Shown here: one piece after another, positions 1 through 9,853 of the stretch | Position numbering within the stretch: position 1 is the stretch's first letter | How the letters are laid out: each line of letters begins with the position of its first letter | Notes under the pieces: generated by a model | What the model saw: the letters and a program-made list of their open reading frames with translations, nothing else | Database searches by the model: none | Told to the model about the DNA's origin: nothing | Assembly: GCA_963921425.1 (NCBI GenBank) | Contig: OY992836.1 | Span: 18,059,614 to 18,123,613 of the forward strand | Length of the DNA: 64,000 nt | Direction: 5' to 3' | Origin: Dryas octopetala | Taxonomy: Eukaryota > Streptophyta > Magnoliopsida > Rosales > Rosaceae | Position numbers and translations under genes: made by a program

Positions 1-9
1 AACACAAAC

Positions 10-78
10 AAACACAAAACGACAGCCACAAACACAAACACAAACACAAACACAAACACAAACACAAACAAACACACA
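10..78. repeat. ACAAAC-type microsatellite
   Basis: A simple repeat of CACAAA/CAAACA units downstream (minus strand) of the transposase stop codon, inside the transposon. It probably lies in its 3' untranslated or subterminal region. Confidence 0.85.
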
Positions 79-111
79 ATGGTATTGGAGACATCTTCAA
101 CATTTCGGCGT

Positions 112-1488
112 TCATCGCCGGCGTCGGCCTCGTGCTTGGCCACGACTTCCTTCTCGCGTCCAAAGGTGCTGAACCAAATCATTCTTCAGTTGCCGGTGGA
201 GTGTTGTTGACCGTATCAACCTAACCCGAGAAAGCCGTTGCTCTAAAAGAATTGGCTGATAACTTTGGCCTCCATCATATGGTTCAGTTTCATACCGTGC
301 CACAGCCCGGGAGATTCTTTCCTGAACGTGGTCAATGTCATCGTCCGATTCATCGTTCTCGTTCTCTGGACGCTCGTCCTCAATGATCATGTTGTGCAAA
401 ATTATGCATGTCTTCATAATATAGCCTAGATCATTGACATTCCATCCTCTGGCGGGCTTTTTTAGAATCTCCCATCTAGCCCTCAGAATCCCGAACGCCC
501 TCTCGACATCTTTCCGGTAGGACTCTTGATATCTTGCAAATAGCTGACTTGCCTCTCCTACCGGATTCGTTATTGTTTGTATAAGCGTGGCCCATTTGGG
601 ATAGATCCGATCCACTAGATAATACCCCATTGTGTAGTCATTGCCATTAACCTTATACTTGATCTGATGGTTTCGCATCTGCTCCTCATCATCAAAAAGG
701 TGTGAGCCATCCAATACGTTGATGTCATTGTTGCTCCCTGGAAAACCAAAATTGGCATGCCAAATCCACGTGTCGTACCCGGCAACGGCCTCTAATATCA
801 CAGTTGGGGTGTGATAATGGCCTTGATATGCCCCTTGTTGTCCTACTGGGCAATTTTTCCATTCCCAATGCATGCAATCCAGACTCCCTAGCATACCTGG
901 GAATCCTCTTTTTTTAGCCTTACGCAATAGCCGTTGGAGATCAGCCACTGTTGGTGTGCGGAGGTATTCCGCTCCGTACACCTCCGGAATAACTCTTATG
1001 AACTTCTTGAATGACTCCAGCACTGTGGTTTGGGCAATTTGGAAGCCCTCGTTTGGGGCATCAGCCGAGTACCCAGCGGAGAGCATTCTCATGACCGAAG
1101 TCAGCTTTTGCTCTGGCGTACAGCCCCATCTTCCAGTAGCGTCTTGTCTTTGTTGGAAGTAGACATCTTTGTTGCACACATCTTGCATCATCTTTAAGAA
1201 TAGTGATTTCTTCATCCGATAGCGTCGTCGGAACATCTCTTCAGTATATCTTGCTCCAGGGTCGAAATAGTTGCTCATAATAAGACCATGGCCTAGTTGT
1301 CGGTCTCGAGGGATATATCGTCGTGGTTGGGATGTGCCTCCATGTATTGGCCTTCTTTCACTTCGTTGTTTATGTCGTCGGTAAGCAGCCATGGCACACG
1401 TCGTGATATTTGCGAGCTGGTCATCGTACATGTCTAGTTGTGCCTGAAACATCTCTTCATCTGAATCATAATTGTGGGGGGTAGACAT
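112..1488 (-). CDS. PIF/Harbinger transposase (DDE_Tnp_4 / HARBI1-like nuclease)
   Basis: Uninterrupted 458-residue protein, within the usual length for plant Harbinger transposases. The acidic catalytic residues appear to be D204 (GSLDCMHW), D293 (YLVDRIYPKW) and E329 (VERAFGILRARW), with 35 residues between the last two. The conserved block SNNDINVL (D255) lies between them. An N-terminal helical stretch (about 80-160) fits the helix-turn-helix region of the family. In the family this protein cuts and pastes the element at TTA sites and needs the Myb-like ORF1 partner for DNA binding or nuclear import. The ATG at 1486-1488 precedes a normal acidic N terminus. A basic tail (RGQARGRRRR) ends the protein. 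It lies about 420 bp downstream of ORF1 on the same strand. I see no stop or frameshift; activity is unknown. Confidence 0.93.
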   Translation of the reverse strand: MSTPHNYDSDEEMFQAQLDMYDDQLANITTCAMAAYRRHKQRSERRPIHGGTSQPRRYIPRDRQLGHGLIMSNYFDPGARYTEEMFRRRYRMKKSLFLKMMQDVCNKDVYFQQRQDATGRWGCTPEQKLTSVMRMLSAGYSADAPNEGFQIAQTTVLESFKKFIRVIPEVYGAEYLRTPTVADLQRLLRKAKKRGFPGMLGSLDCMHWEWKNCPVGQQGAYQGHYHTPTVILEAVAGYDTWIWHANFGFPGSNNDINVLDGSHLFDDEEQMRNHQIKYKVNGNDYTMGYYLVDRIYPKWATLIQTITNPVGEASQLFARYQESYRKDVERAFGILRARWEILKKPARGWNVNDLGYIMKTCIILHNMIIEDERPENENDESDDDIDHVQERISRAVARYETEPYDGGQSYQPILLEQRLSRVRLIRSTTLHRQLKNDLVQHLWTREGSRGQARGRRRR

Positions 1489-1586
1489 CCTGAAGCAAAG
1501 TGTAAACGAATTTTCTGCAATTACTAAGCAGGGTGAATTGGTGAAGGCACGACATGGTGAAATTTATAGACTAGGTGTGATAATGT

Positions 1587-1801
1587 AAACGAATCAAAAT
1601 CTTATCATCTTGGAAAATTAAACGAATCAGAATCTTATCATCTTGGAAAGTTAAACGAATCAAAATCTTATCATCAGTCATAACAGGCTATCTTATCATC
1701 TTGGAAAGTTAAACGAATCAGAATCTTATCATCTTGGAAAGTTAAACGAATCAAAATCTTATCATCAGTCATAACAGGCTATCTTATCATCTTGGAAAAG
1801 T
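1587..1801. repeat. 33-bp / 91-bp higher-order tandem repeat between the two transposon genes
   Basis: A 33-bp unit starting AAACGAATCA starts at 1587, 1620 and 1653. It combines with a 58-bp variant to form a 91-bp block that is present twice (1620-1710 and 1711-1801) almost unchanged. It occupies the spacer between ORF1 and the transposase. Confidence 0.85.
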
Positions 1802-1905
1802 AAAGGAATCCGTGACATATTTAATAATAGGGTATTTTATTTTAATTCATAATAAAATGCATACATAAAGTACACGACAGAAATAGTTGGAAAAACAATG
1901 ACACG

Positions 1906-3138
1906 TCAGTCATATTGTGAAAAGTCAGTGTTGGGGAAGTACCCTCCCGAGCTTGACGTGCCCTGATTGGCCTCGTTAGCAGCACTTGCCCTCCACCTCG
2001 CCAAAACCTCACGCTGTTGTGCCTCCCAAAACGCTCGTTGTTCTCCGTGCATGTTGGTGAGGTCCTTGCCCATGACCTCATAATCTTGCTGCTTTTGTTT
2101 GAAATCGGTGTGCTCTTTGATCAATCGGTCGCGTGAAGCAGCTATGTCCTTCTGCCCGTGGCAAAGAAACCTGATACTATCGGCAAGGTCATCATCATTA
2201 GTATCAACTTGTTTGGCCCTCTTGGAGTTGTTTCTACCAGGTGGCCTCGGGCGACTACCGCTAAGTGGTTGAAAGGCCGGGGCATCCTCATCCGCGCTCA
2301 ATTGAACCGCTTCAGCTTCGGTATCGGCATCAGTGGGGGTGTCGGTTTGTGCATGTTGCCACTTCACAAAGTGTTGCATCTTAGCAAAACAATGGTGCCA
2401 AGCAAAAGGACGATTTTTCGGGTTTATTGCTTGGTATCGTGCGTTGGCAAAGGTCACCTAGTAATATGAAAACAAATTAATGAATTATAAATGGTACTCA
2501 AATATTTGAATTTAATTATCACAAAATATTTGAGTTTAACTAGCAAAAATAAAGTATACACAATCTCAAATATAGTACACACATATTGATCAAACATAAA
2601 TATGTGAATTTAATTAACAAAAATATTTGACTTTAACTAGCAAAAATAAAGTATACACAATCTCAAATATAGTACACACATATTGATCAAACATAAATAT
2701 GTGAATTTAATTAACAAAAATATTTGAGTTTAACTAGCACAAATAAAGTATACACAATTTAAAATAAAGTACACACATATTAATCAAACATAAATATGTG
2801 AATTTAATTAACAAAAATATTTGAGTTTAATTAGCAAAACTCACCGTATCAATTTGATTTTGCCCGCTAGTGCGTGATCGTTCGGCCGCCAAGATACATT
2901 TATGATATTTCGAGGTGGCTTGCCCTATTTTCTTGAAGTGAGCCATGACCGCCCCAATTTGTCGCCCATTCCTCATGGCGAGAGGAGATTTCCGAATAAA
3001 TTGATCGTACACTTTATTCCAAAATTCCATGTTTCTTTGATTGGATCCGATTTCACAATCTTCCGAATTTTCCATCCAAGCTTCAACAAGCGCTACCTCT
3101 TCTTTAATGGACCAATTCTTTTTCCTTGCATTTTCCAT
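1906..3138 (-). CDS. PIF/Harbinger ORF1, Myb/SANT-like DNA-binding protein, two exons
   Basis: Exon 1 is 3138-2845 and exon 2 is 2457-1906. The donor ACG|GTGAGT and acceptor ACTAG|GTGACC join in phase 0, giving about 281 residues. The first exon holds a trihelix/Myb-like domain (MENARKKNWSIKEEVALVEA, then W...FWNKVYDQF and MRNGRQIGAVMAHFKKI). The second holds the conserved AINPKNRPFAWHHCF block and a charged helical C-terminal region often annotated as NAM-associated. Members of this family are commonly mislabelled glutathione S-transferase T3-like in plant databases. The role is binding transposon ends and helping the transposase. The start was chosen at the ATG directly before the SANT-like domain; an upstream in-frame extension has no family support. 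The intron contains a 97-bp tandem array. Confidence 0.85.
2521..2840. repeat. 97-bp tandem repeat, about 3.3 copies, inside the ORF1 intron
   Basis: The motif TTTAACTAGCAAAAATAAAG recurs at 2535, 2632 and 2729, and a partial copy at 2826 ends 3 bp before the exon-1 splice donor. The period is 97 bp throughout. Copies two and three carry a few substitutions and one short deletion. The array makes up most of the intron of the transposon ORF1. Confidence 0.9.
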
Positions 3139-3553
3139 GATTGGAAAAAAAGAATTTTCTAGAAAAAGTGAGGTGATTTGAATAGATTGATAAAATGAAT
3201 GAATTGGATAGATAGATGTGTGAAAAAATGAAGTGTGAATGCTCAATTTATAGGAAAAATGATGAAATAGCCGTTATAAATTTTTCAGAATTTTTAAATA
3301 TTTTTTCGAATTTTTTTGGTATTTTTTTGGTATTTTTAATTGCATTATAACGGTCAATTAATTCTAGCCGTTGATCTCCAACGGATACACTCATCTGAGC
3401 CTCCAGACGCTGCCACGTGTCGCTGCCTTCTTTTTTTTTTTTAATTGAAACCGGGCTTAAAAGGAGGACCGTTGATCTGCAACGGGCAAGTGATCTGGGC
3501 CAACGGTGTGAAGCAAGCGCGCGTGTGGGCGAGTGGGAGGCAGGACCTGCGGT

Positions 3554-3790
3554 GAACAGTGGCGTGTCGGCCACTTTAGTCGCTCCCTCCGAAGTACCAA
3601 TATGCCCCTGCCAATAATTAAAATTCCGGACCGTGCCTCAGCTTTTTGAATTTGTCAAAAGCCCTTTTTCGTCTTTTCCATGCCCCTGCTTTATTGGCTG
3701 AACAGTGCTTGTCGGCCACTGTTTTCTCTCCCTCCGCAAGTACAAAAATGCCCCTGTCAATAACGAAAATTCCGGACTGTGCTGAAGGGT
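3554..3790. repeat. Subterminal direct repeat of the Harbinger element, two copies
   Basis: Two roughly 85-bp copies, starting at about 3554 and 3700, share GAACAGTG...GTCGGCCACT, then CTCCCTCCG.AAGTAC, ATGCCCCTG.CAATAA and AAAATTCCGGAC. They lie upstream of ORF1 within 450 bp of the element end. This position suggests promoter or transposase-binding repeats, which is inference. Confidence 0.75.
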
Positions 3791-4008
3791 TTTAATTCTT
3801 CTCTCTGCCCTTTTTCGTCTTTTCGATTTCGGTGGGACCCACTGTGATAAAAAACTCACACACTCTCACTCTTAGCTGGATCTTCTCCTCACCCTCAACT
3901 CTAACCCTCACTCACCCTCACTCTCATTATTCCGGCCCATTGTAGTAAAATTAGAGTTTCAGGGCACTCTCACTCTCACTCTCAAGCTCACCACTGTGGA
4001 AGGCCTTA

Positions 4009-4832
4009 GGGTTTAAGTTCTACACCCTTAAAGTTAGTAATGCGTTACTGTTGCTTTGACTGCAATAAGAGATAAAATCATAAAAAATGTTGTAAATAAA
4101 TAGTTGCTGTGTATGTCCTCTGACAAAGATTATTTAGCCACTGTCTTTTCTCTTAAAGTTTACATGGTTGTTGGGAGAGTAGGATATTGCATTCCCAAAG
4201 TTCCATACTTCCATGTCACACACAGCACTTTTATCACCAAAGCTGCAGAGGCCCACCCATTACCCCCAGACAAACAGTCAAACAGAAACAGGGCACAAAC
4301 AGAGTCACTGAATAAAAGTAGCCCCAGTTCCCTGACACCAATTAAATTACTTACTCAGTTACTCACTTACTCTTATAATAAACTAAATAAAAGACTGGCA
4401 AAAACCATAAGAATATATATAAATTCCTGCAATCATATAATACTATTTCTCTGTTCCATTTTTCCACATTTCTAAACTAATAAATTCCAAAACCTAAAAC
4501 AAACTGTATCTCACAAACAGAACCAGCTTTCTCATTTTCCTTTCTTTTTCTCTCTACACTGTTAAGAAGTCTAATATTTAACAGCTGGAGAGGTCCACTT
4601 CATGCCAAGAGCATGATACATATTGATTGATTCCATTCTCCATCCTCCATTCTCATGACCTAACTTATTCAATTCCTCTCCCTCTCCCATCATTTTCCTT
4701 AATTTTCCACCTTTTTTTTATTCTTTTCTTCCTCAAAAACTTCATCATCAACACACCAATCTACATATGTAACATCACATATATTTGGGTTTTGGGGTGA
4801 GTGAGAAGTGAAAACCCCACTTCTCACTTCTT
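4009..4832. other. Intergenic spacer / cyclin 3' flank
   Basis: AT-rich DNA between the transposon end and the cyclin stop codon. The right part, up to the minus-strand stop, should contain the cyclin 3' untranslated region and poly(A) site. A 123-codon plus-strand open frame here (4104-4475) has no recognisable domain and is not called as a gene. Confidence 0.6.
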
Positions 4833-6796
4833 TTATTGCTCCACTTCATAGGGTCTGTTTAGCTTCCTTCTTTTGGTATCTGAGCTACTGTGGAAAGAAT
4901 TTGCACATGACCCAACTGTGGTGTGGTCATCGCTTTTATAGCTGAAGCATGCAGCATCTAACACCCCAATTGGACTCTGGGGCACAGACTGGACCGAACC
5001 ACTACCACCCTTAATGGACCCGCTCATGAATCGAATCAAATTTACACACTTTACCACTCTCTCCTGCCAAAAAAAAAAAAAAAACCACATGAAAACAAAA
5101 TCAATATTTTGTATTATATTAATTGTAATCAAAGCCAAATGATAAGAGCAAAAGCAAAAACAAAGAAAAAAAACTATCATTTGTGTCCCTTTTTAGACCG
5201 TTGTGGACCACCAACTATGTACCTTTACTACATCTACATGTTGAATGAGCACAGAGATTGCTTTCTCAATGTCTAATGCTTTTGTTCCTCCTGCAACAGA
5301 AATTGCCACTGCTGCTGCAACCTCTGAAGGCTTGTATTCCAAGAAGTCAATTCCTGCATTGAATTACCACCCACCACAACATCAGCCTCTAGCTTCATAA
5401 TTGGTACCATTGCAGAATGAAATTACAACACATAGCAAAGAAAATAGAGTACCCTTGGTTGTGCTCAAAATGAGTTGGAATGATCTCAAGATTGAAGCTC
5501 TGGGTGGGATTTGATCCTCATTGATCTTACCAAGGAAATAATCTATGAAGGAGAAAGGGGTGACTGCTTGCATTCTCCATCTTAATGTGCTCAACACCAG
5601 CAGCTCCATCCTTTTAATAGTTCTAGCCTCAAACACAAATTTTGATTCAGCCACCTGTTTGTTGAAAAAACTCACATCTTTAGCACATTAAGATCTAAAA
5701 CAGAGAATTTAAGAAAGACCAAATAAGAAAAAGACTGATCCTGACCTGTAAATCTAGAGCAAGTGGGACATCAACCTCCTCCATTTTGGCTGCAAGAGAC
5801 AGACATGCCACAGCCAACAATTGCATAGTCCAAGCTTTGCCATTCTATGCAGAAAGAATAGAAATCATCAATGGACTTGGATGCAATAAAAGACACAATG
5901 TGTATAAGTCCTGTTTGATTTTACTCCTCTGACTTACAGGTAATTCATAGGCAGAAAGGAAGCGGTCCAAGTAGTTTATAGATAGGTATTGACAGAGAGG
6001 TCCAAAACTGAAATGGGCATTTGCCTGTTGAACCAAAAACGATGTTAGCAATCATCAATAACTTAATCAACTAAGGAAATAATAGCAAAAGGGAAAAAAT
6101 TAATCAGAGTTTTCTGCCTGGTGACTTTGGTCCTTGGCATGTACAGCCTAGAACAGAGAAAAGTGTGAGAACACAAACCCAATATCCAATTGGCTTTGGC
6201 CCCAAAAGCAAAACAGAAAAAGATTCCCCACCAAACTAAATATAAGATTATTGGGATTATGAGATGTCCAAACAAAAGACAACCCAACCCCATTCTCATC
6301 AAACACCCCAAACATAAAAATAAAAAAATTGAAAATTTCCAGGTTCATTTGCAAAACACCATATTTCTGATTGGCGAATAATGCCTATCAAAAAAGACAA
6401 CGAAAAAAAGAATGAGACTGATGAACATGAACCTACCTTTGCAATCCAATCAACAGCCTGTTTTCTAGCCCCAAGGTCCAAATCCCCAGTTTGGAGCCTC
6501 TTCAAGTAATCAGCAGCAGGCAAGTGGTGGCATTCATTTTCAACCATGGAAGCCAAATACTCATCACTCTGCAATGGCAACCCATCATCATCATCACCAC
6601 CACCAAAGCCCCTGTTTTTATTATTATTATTACTATTATTATAGTTTCGATTATTCCTATGATGATGATGCCACGTAGCCACCTCAAACTCCTCCTCCTT
6701 ATCCACCATCCCCACAGACCCAAAATCGTTATCATCGAAAATGTTGTCTTCTGCGCAGAGCAGGCTCGAAACCGCACAGTCAAAACTGGGTGCCAT
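4833..6796 (-). CDS. D-type cyclin, CYCD2/CYCD4 group
   Basis: Six exons: 6796-6437, 6024-5938, 5844-5746, 5654-5453, 5353-5223 and 5063-4833. All have GT-AG junctions and consistent phase, giving 369 residues. The protein binds and activates CDKA to phosphorylate retinoblastoma-related protein at G1/S in the nucleus. The Rb-binding LxCxE motif is LLCAE at residues 12-16. The cyclin box runs from about 75 to 200 ([66 protein letters not shown]). The C-terminal cyclin fold follows ([20 protein letters not shown]). These blocks match CYCD4;1 and CYCD2;1 better than CYCD3. An unusual His/Asn-rich low-complexity insert plus an acidic run ([21 protein letters not shown]) sits at about 43-75. The start ATG is the first in frame and gives the family N terminus [17 protein letters not shown]. 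Confidence 0.93.
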
Positions 6797-7203
6797 TGCA
6801 ACCACAACAACAACAATAACAACAACAACCTCTTCAAAACGGACACAAACTATGATCTGTAACTCTCCCTCTCTCTCGGGGTGACAAATTTTATTCACTA
6901 TGAAACGGAAAGACAAAAAGACTGAAACTTGGTTTTTTTATATGTATTTTTTTTTCTATGTGTGTGTTGGGTGTTTAGATATTGAGGATGAAGAAGATTC
7001 AGAGCTGTAACCAAAGAATGGAAGAACAATAAATATTGCTGAGAGAAAATCAAAAACCAGTAAAATGGATAGTGTGTGTATGGGAGTGAAGCAGAGCCTC
7101 TCTCACTGACTCCCCTCTCTGTCTGTCTCTCTCAAAGTTGGGCTGAAAAGACTGCCGCTTGAGAGGGGCTTATGAAGGAAATGAGTGCCTCTTTTTAGGG
7201 TAA

Positions 7204-7253
<50 letters not shown>

Positions 7254-7260
7254 CAGGGTG
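6797..7260 (-). promoter_or_regulatory. 5' leader and proximal promoter of the cyclin, with GTT and GA microsatellites
   Basis: Just upstream of the cyclin ATG the minus strand has a GTT-rich leader (6799-6836). Farther up, a perfect GA/CT microsatellite of about 22 dinucleotides lies at 7206-7251. CT-rich stretches in this position are common in plant 5' UTRs and core promoters. No transcription start can be fixed from sequence alone. Confidence 0.55.
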
Positions 7261-7600
7261 TGCGTGGCCAGAAGGATTTAATGAAATTTTACTATTGGAT
7301 ATTTTCCATGGTAATATTAATAAATTCGCTTAACTACCATATGCTAATGCCACCTACTCTGGTCCATGTCCTGTAAAATAAATCAGATCATTTAATTTTT
7401 CTTCACTGTGATTGTGATTGTGAATTGGTTGTTTCATATACATGGAATCAATTCCAAACCCGAACCAAGGATTTTTTTTTATTTTTTTAAAGAGAGAATT
7501 ATTTCTCAAAAAAATAAAAAGACAAAAGAATCAAAATTATTTAATGAAAGAATCAAATTGCAACATGAATGATATTTTTCATGGTGATTCTCATGTGACT

Positions 7601-7816
7601 AGAATTAGTTTTGGGTTTGTACCTTATATTGACCATTTTATAGTTAATAATGTGCTTATGTTTAAAACTAATCGTTATAACGCTTAATCCTTAAACCTAA
7701 GTGTAGAATTAGTTTTGGGTTTATACCTTATATTGACCATTTTATAATTAATAATGTGCTTATGTTTAAAATTATATTGTTATAGACTTAGTCTATAACG
7801 CTTAATCCTTAAACCC
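7601..7816. repeat. Tandem duplication, period 104 bp
   Basis: Two adjacent copies starting at 7601 and 7705 share AGAATTAGTTTTGGGTTT, CCTTATATTGACCATTTTAT, TAATAATGTGCTTATGTTTA and CGCTTAATCCTTAAACC. The second copy has a short insertion before CGCTTAATCC. No coding potential is seen. Confidence 0.85.
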
Positions 7817-9694
7817 AATTCATTTTACATATCAAATAATAATAATAATTTTTTTTTTGGGTAACATGCTTACTTTTCTCATGGCACTATATCAAATATC
7901 GGTTTTGTTATTTTGGGACTTCTCATATTTGAGGAAATCTAGAGCAAATGTAGCTTTTCTAAACTTCTTAATTTCATTGAACTCATACTATCAATTATCA
8001 AAATATATTTATGATTTAATAGTGAAAATTCCTTTCCTCTTCAACAAAAGATTATCAAAATTTATTATTTTGGAAATGGCCAAACAAAAAGACATTTTGG
8101 GGATCGTACTATGGTTCAAACCACAAGGACATAAGTGTAATTGTGAACAATGAAGAGTGAGTGAGCAATCCGTCTCATGAGGCTGTCCTTTTGCACCCAT
8201 GTTGACACGTGTACTCTGGTACGAACAGCTGATTGCTGGAAGCATCCGTCTCTTTGTGAAATTTATAGGGATTACGAGTGGTACGTGTAGTGGTGTGCTG
8301 TTTTCCTCTCTTTGGCCTTTCTCATATGTACTTTTATAGTTTTATGCAAAGCAAATATTAATATTTTCCATCATATAAAAGCTTTCATTAATTAAAAAAA
8401 AAAAATTGTATTTCAACTACTTACCTTGTTTTACATGTATTGACCTGGTATGTAGATTGGTGAGTTGTAATTAACTACTCCTAAGTATTTGATACATGAA
8501 TCATCATATCAAGAAATTTTATTCAATAATTAGAAGGTCTATCACACACTATGCATGTGTAAAAAGTTAGTGTAATAAATAAGAAAACGAATGAAAATAC
8601 CAAATAATAAGTTAATAACTAATCAGAGAATGACTAAAAATACCAAATAATGAAAAGTGACGTAATATAATTACCATGGTATCTTTTGAAATATATTATT
8701 GATATCAATTTAAATAATAAAGATATTAGTCTCTTTCTTTTAAGTTGTGGATAATTTTTTACACGCTATAATAACACAACATGAATCTAACACGAAGTTA
8801 ATGAGTTTTGTGTTAATTATTTATTGACATGACACGCTAAATTCAAATAATAAATTGATTGAGATAATATTAAATATGTGTAACACAATTGATTGTTGAT
8901 ACAATAAAAACGTTTAACTAATATTATATCAAGAAAATGATTAACTTTACTCATTTTTTAATATGTGTTGTATTTTTTTTTTAGCATGATGAGTCATTGT
9001 ATAATTATAGAGTTATTTTTTATGATTTGGTTAGTATCATGATTAAATAGATCTTTATTTTATAAGTAATCCATAAGTGATAGTTTGAGTTTAAAAATAA
9101 ATTAAATTATGTCTAAGTTTGGGGATTAAAAAATATATTTGTCAATCCAAACACGACACGATTATAAATGAATTAGGTTAAAGTTGAGCTATTTAACACA
9201 ATTAATTAAATAAATTGGATTAGAGTTGCTTAATATTAGACATAAACACGAAATAACACGAATTATTATTTTAAATTAAGGGACAAATTTTGAGTACCAA
9301 TAAACCTATTGCACTCAATAGTTGAATCTAATGGGTACAACAAGTCAATATGTTACTAATTTTAGCAATTAAAAATTCAATCAACCAATAATTATATATT
9401 GTTCCTCATACAATGTTTCTATGGTTTGGTCTCGGGGCTTTCGTTAGTTTTTCTATGTATTTCATGACATCGAAGCTAATTTTTGCACCAAAAAAAAAGC
9501 TGCTTAATTTTTTATGTTATGGTCATTATTATCAAGTACAAAGTTCCTAACACAAACCTTGGCACCAGCACTCCAATAAGATCGAATGTCACATCACAAT
9601 AAAATATATAGTCGTCCCACTGCCAAACAAACTAATTCTATTTAATTTTTTTTTCTAAAAAAATCCAAGGAAGTATTGCATGTAACCCAATTTA
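7817..9694. other. AT-rich intergenic DNA with a degenerate repeat at about 8760-9270
   Basis: No gene is recognised. The stretch at about 8760-9270 carries scattered ACACGA/GACACG words (AACACGAAG, GACACGCTAA, CACGACACGATTATAAAT, AAACACGAAATAACACGAA). These resemble a very common degenerate plant repeat; its class is not assignable by eye. The rest is plain AT-rich DNA. Confidence 0.4.
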
Positions 9695-9853
9695 GGAGAA
9701 ATTATTTTGTATAACTGATATATTGACACGTGGTATAATCAGTTTATGTGTTATATTATGAGTGAATGTTATTAATACTATATCCTATTAATATAAACAC
9801 ATCGTCCAATAATACCCTTATACGTTGAATTGGTTATACCCTATAACTTTTCC
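9695..9853 (-). mobile_element. MITE, family copy 1 (about 160 bp)
   Basis: The reverse complement of this stretch matches 32388-32570 along most of its length, sharing AATTCAACGTATAA, TTTATATTAATA and CATAATATAACACAT/CATATTATGACACAT. The ends form an imperfect inverted repeat (GGAGAAATTATTTTGTATAA against GGGAAAAGTTATAGGGTATA). A direct repeat CCCAATTTAG flanks both sides, consistent with a target-site duplication of about 9-10 bp. No coding capacity. Confidence 0.7.

Larger units (their letters stand above)
1..4005 (-). mobile_element. PIF/Harbinger DNA transposon, left end outside the window
   Basis: Two minus-strand genes typical of plant PIF/Harbinger elements, a Myb/SANT-like ORF1 and a DDE transposase ORF2, lie in the same orientation. 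The 5' end for these genes is the right edge: reading inward on the minus strand from 4005 gives GGCCTTCCACAGTGG, a terminal-inverted-repeat type seen in plant Harbinger elements. It is followed outward by TTA (4006-4008), the expected 3-bp target site. Pyrimidine-rich CTCACT repeats lie just inside (3890-3990). The other terminus and its TTA are not in the window, so length and autonomy cannot be settled. Both reading frames are open, which suggests a young or recently active copy. Boundary confidence is moderate; family confidence is high. Confidence 0.85.
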
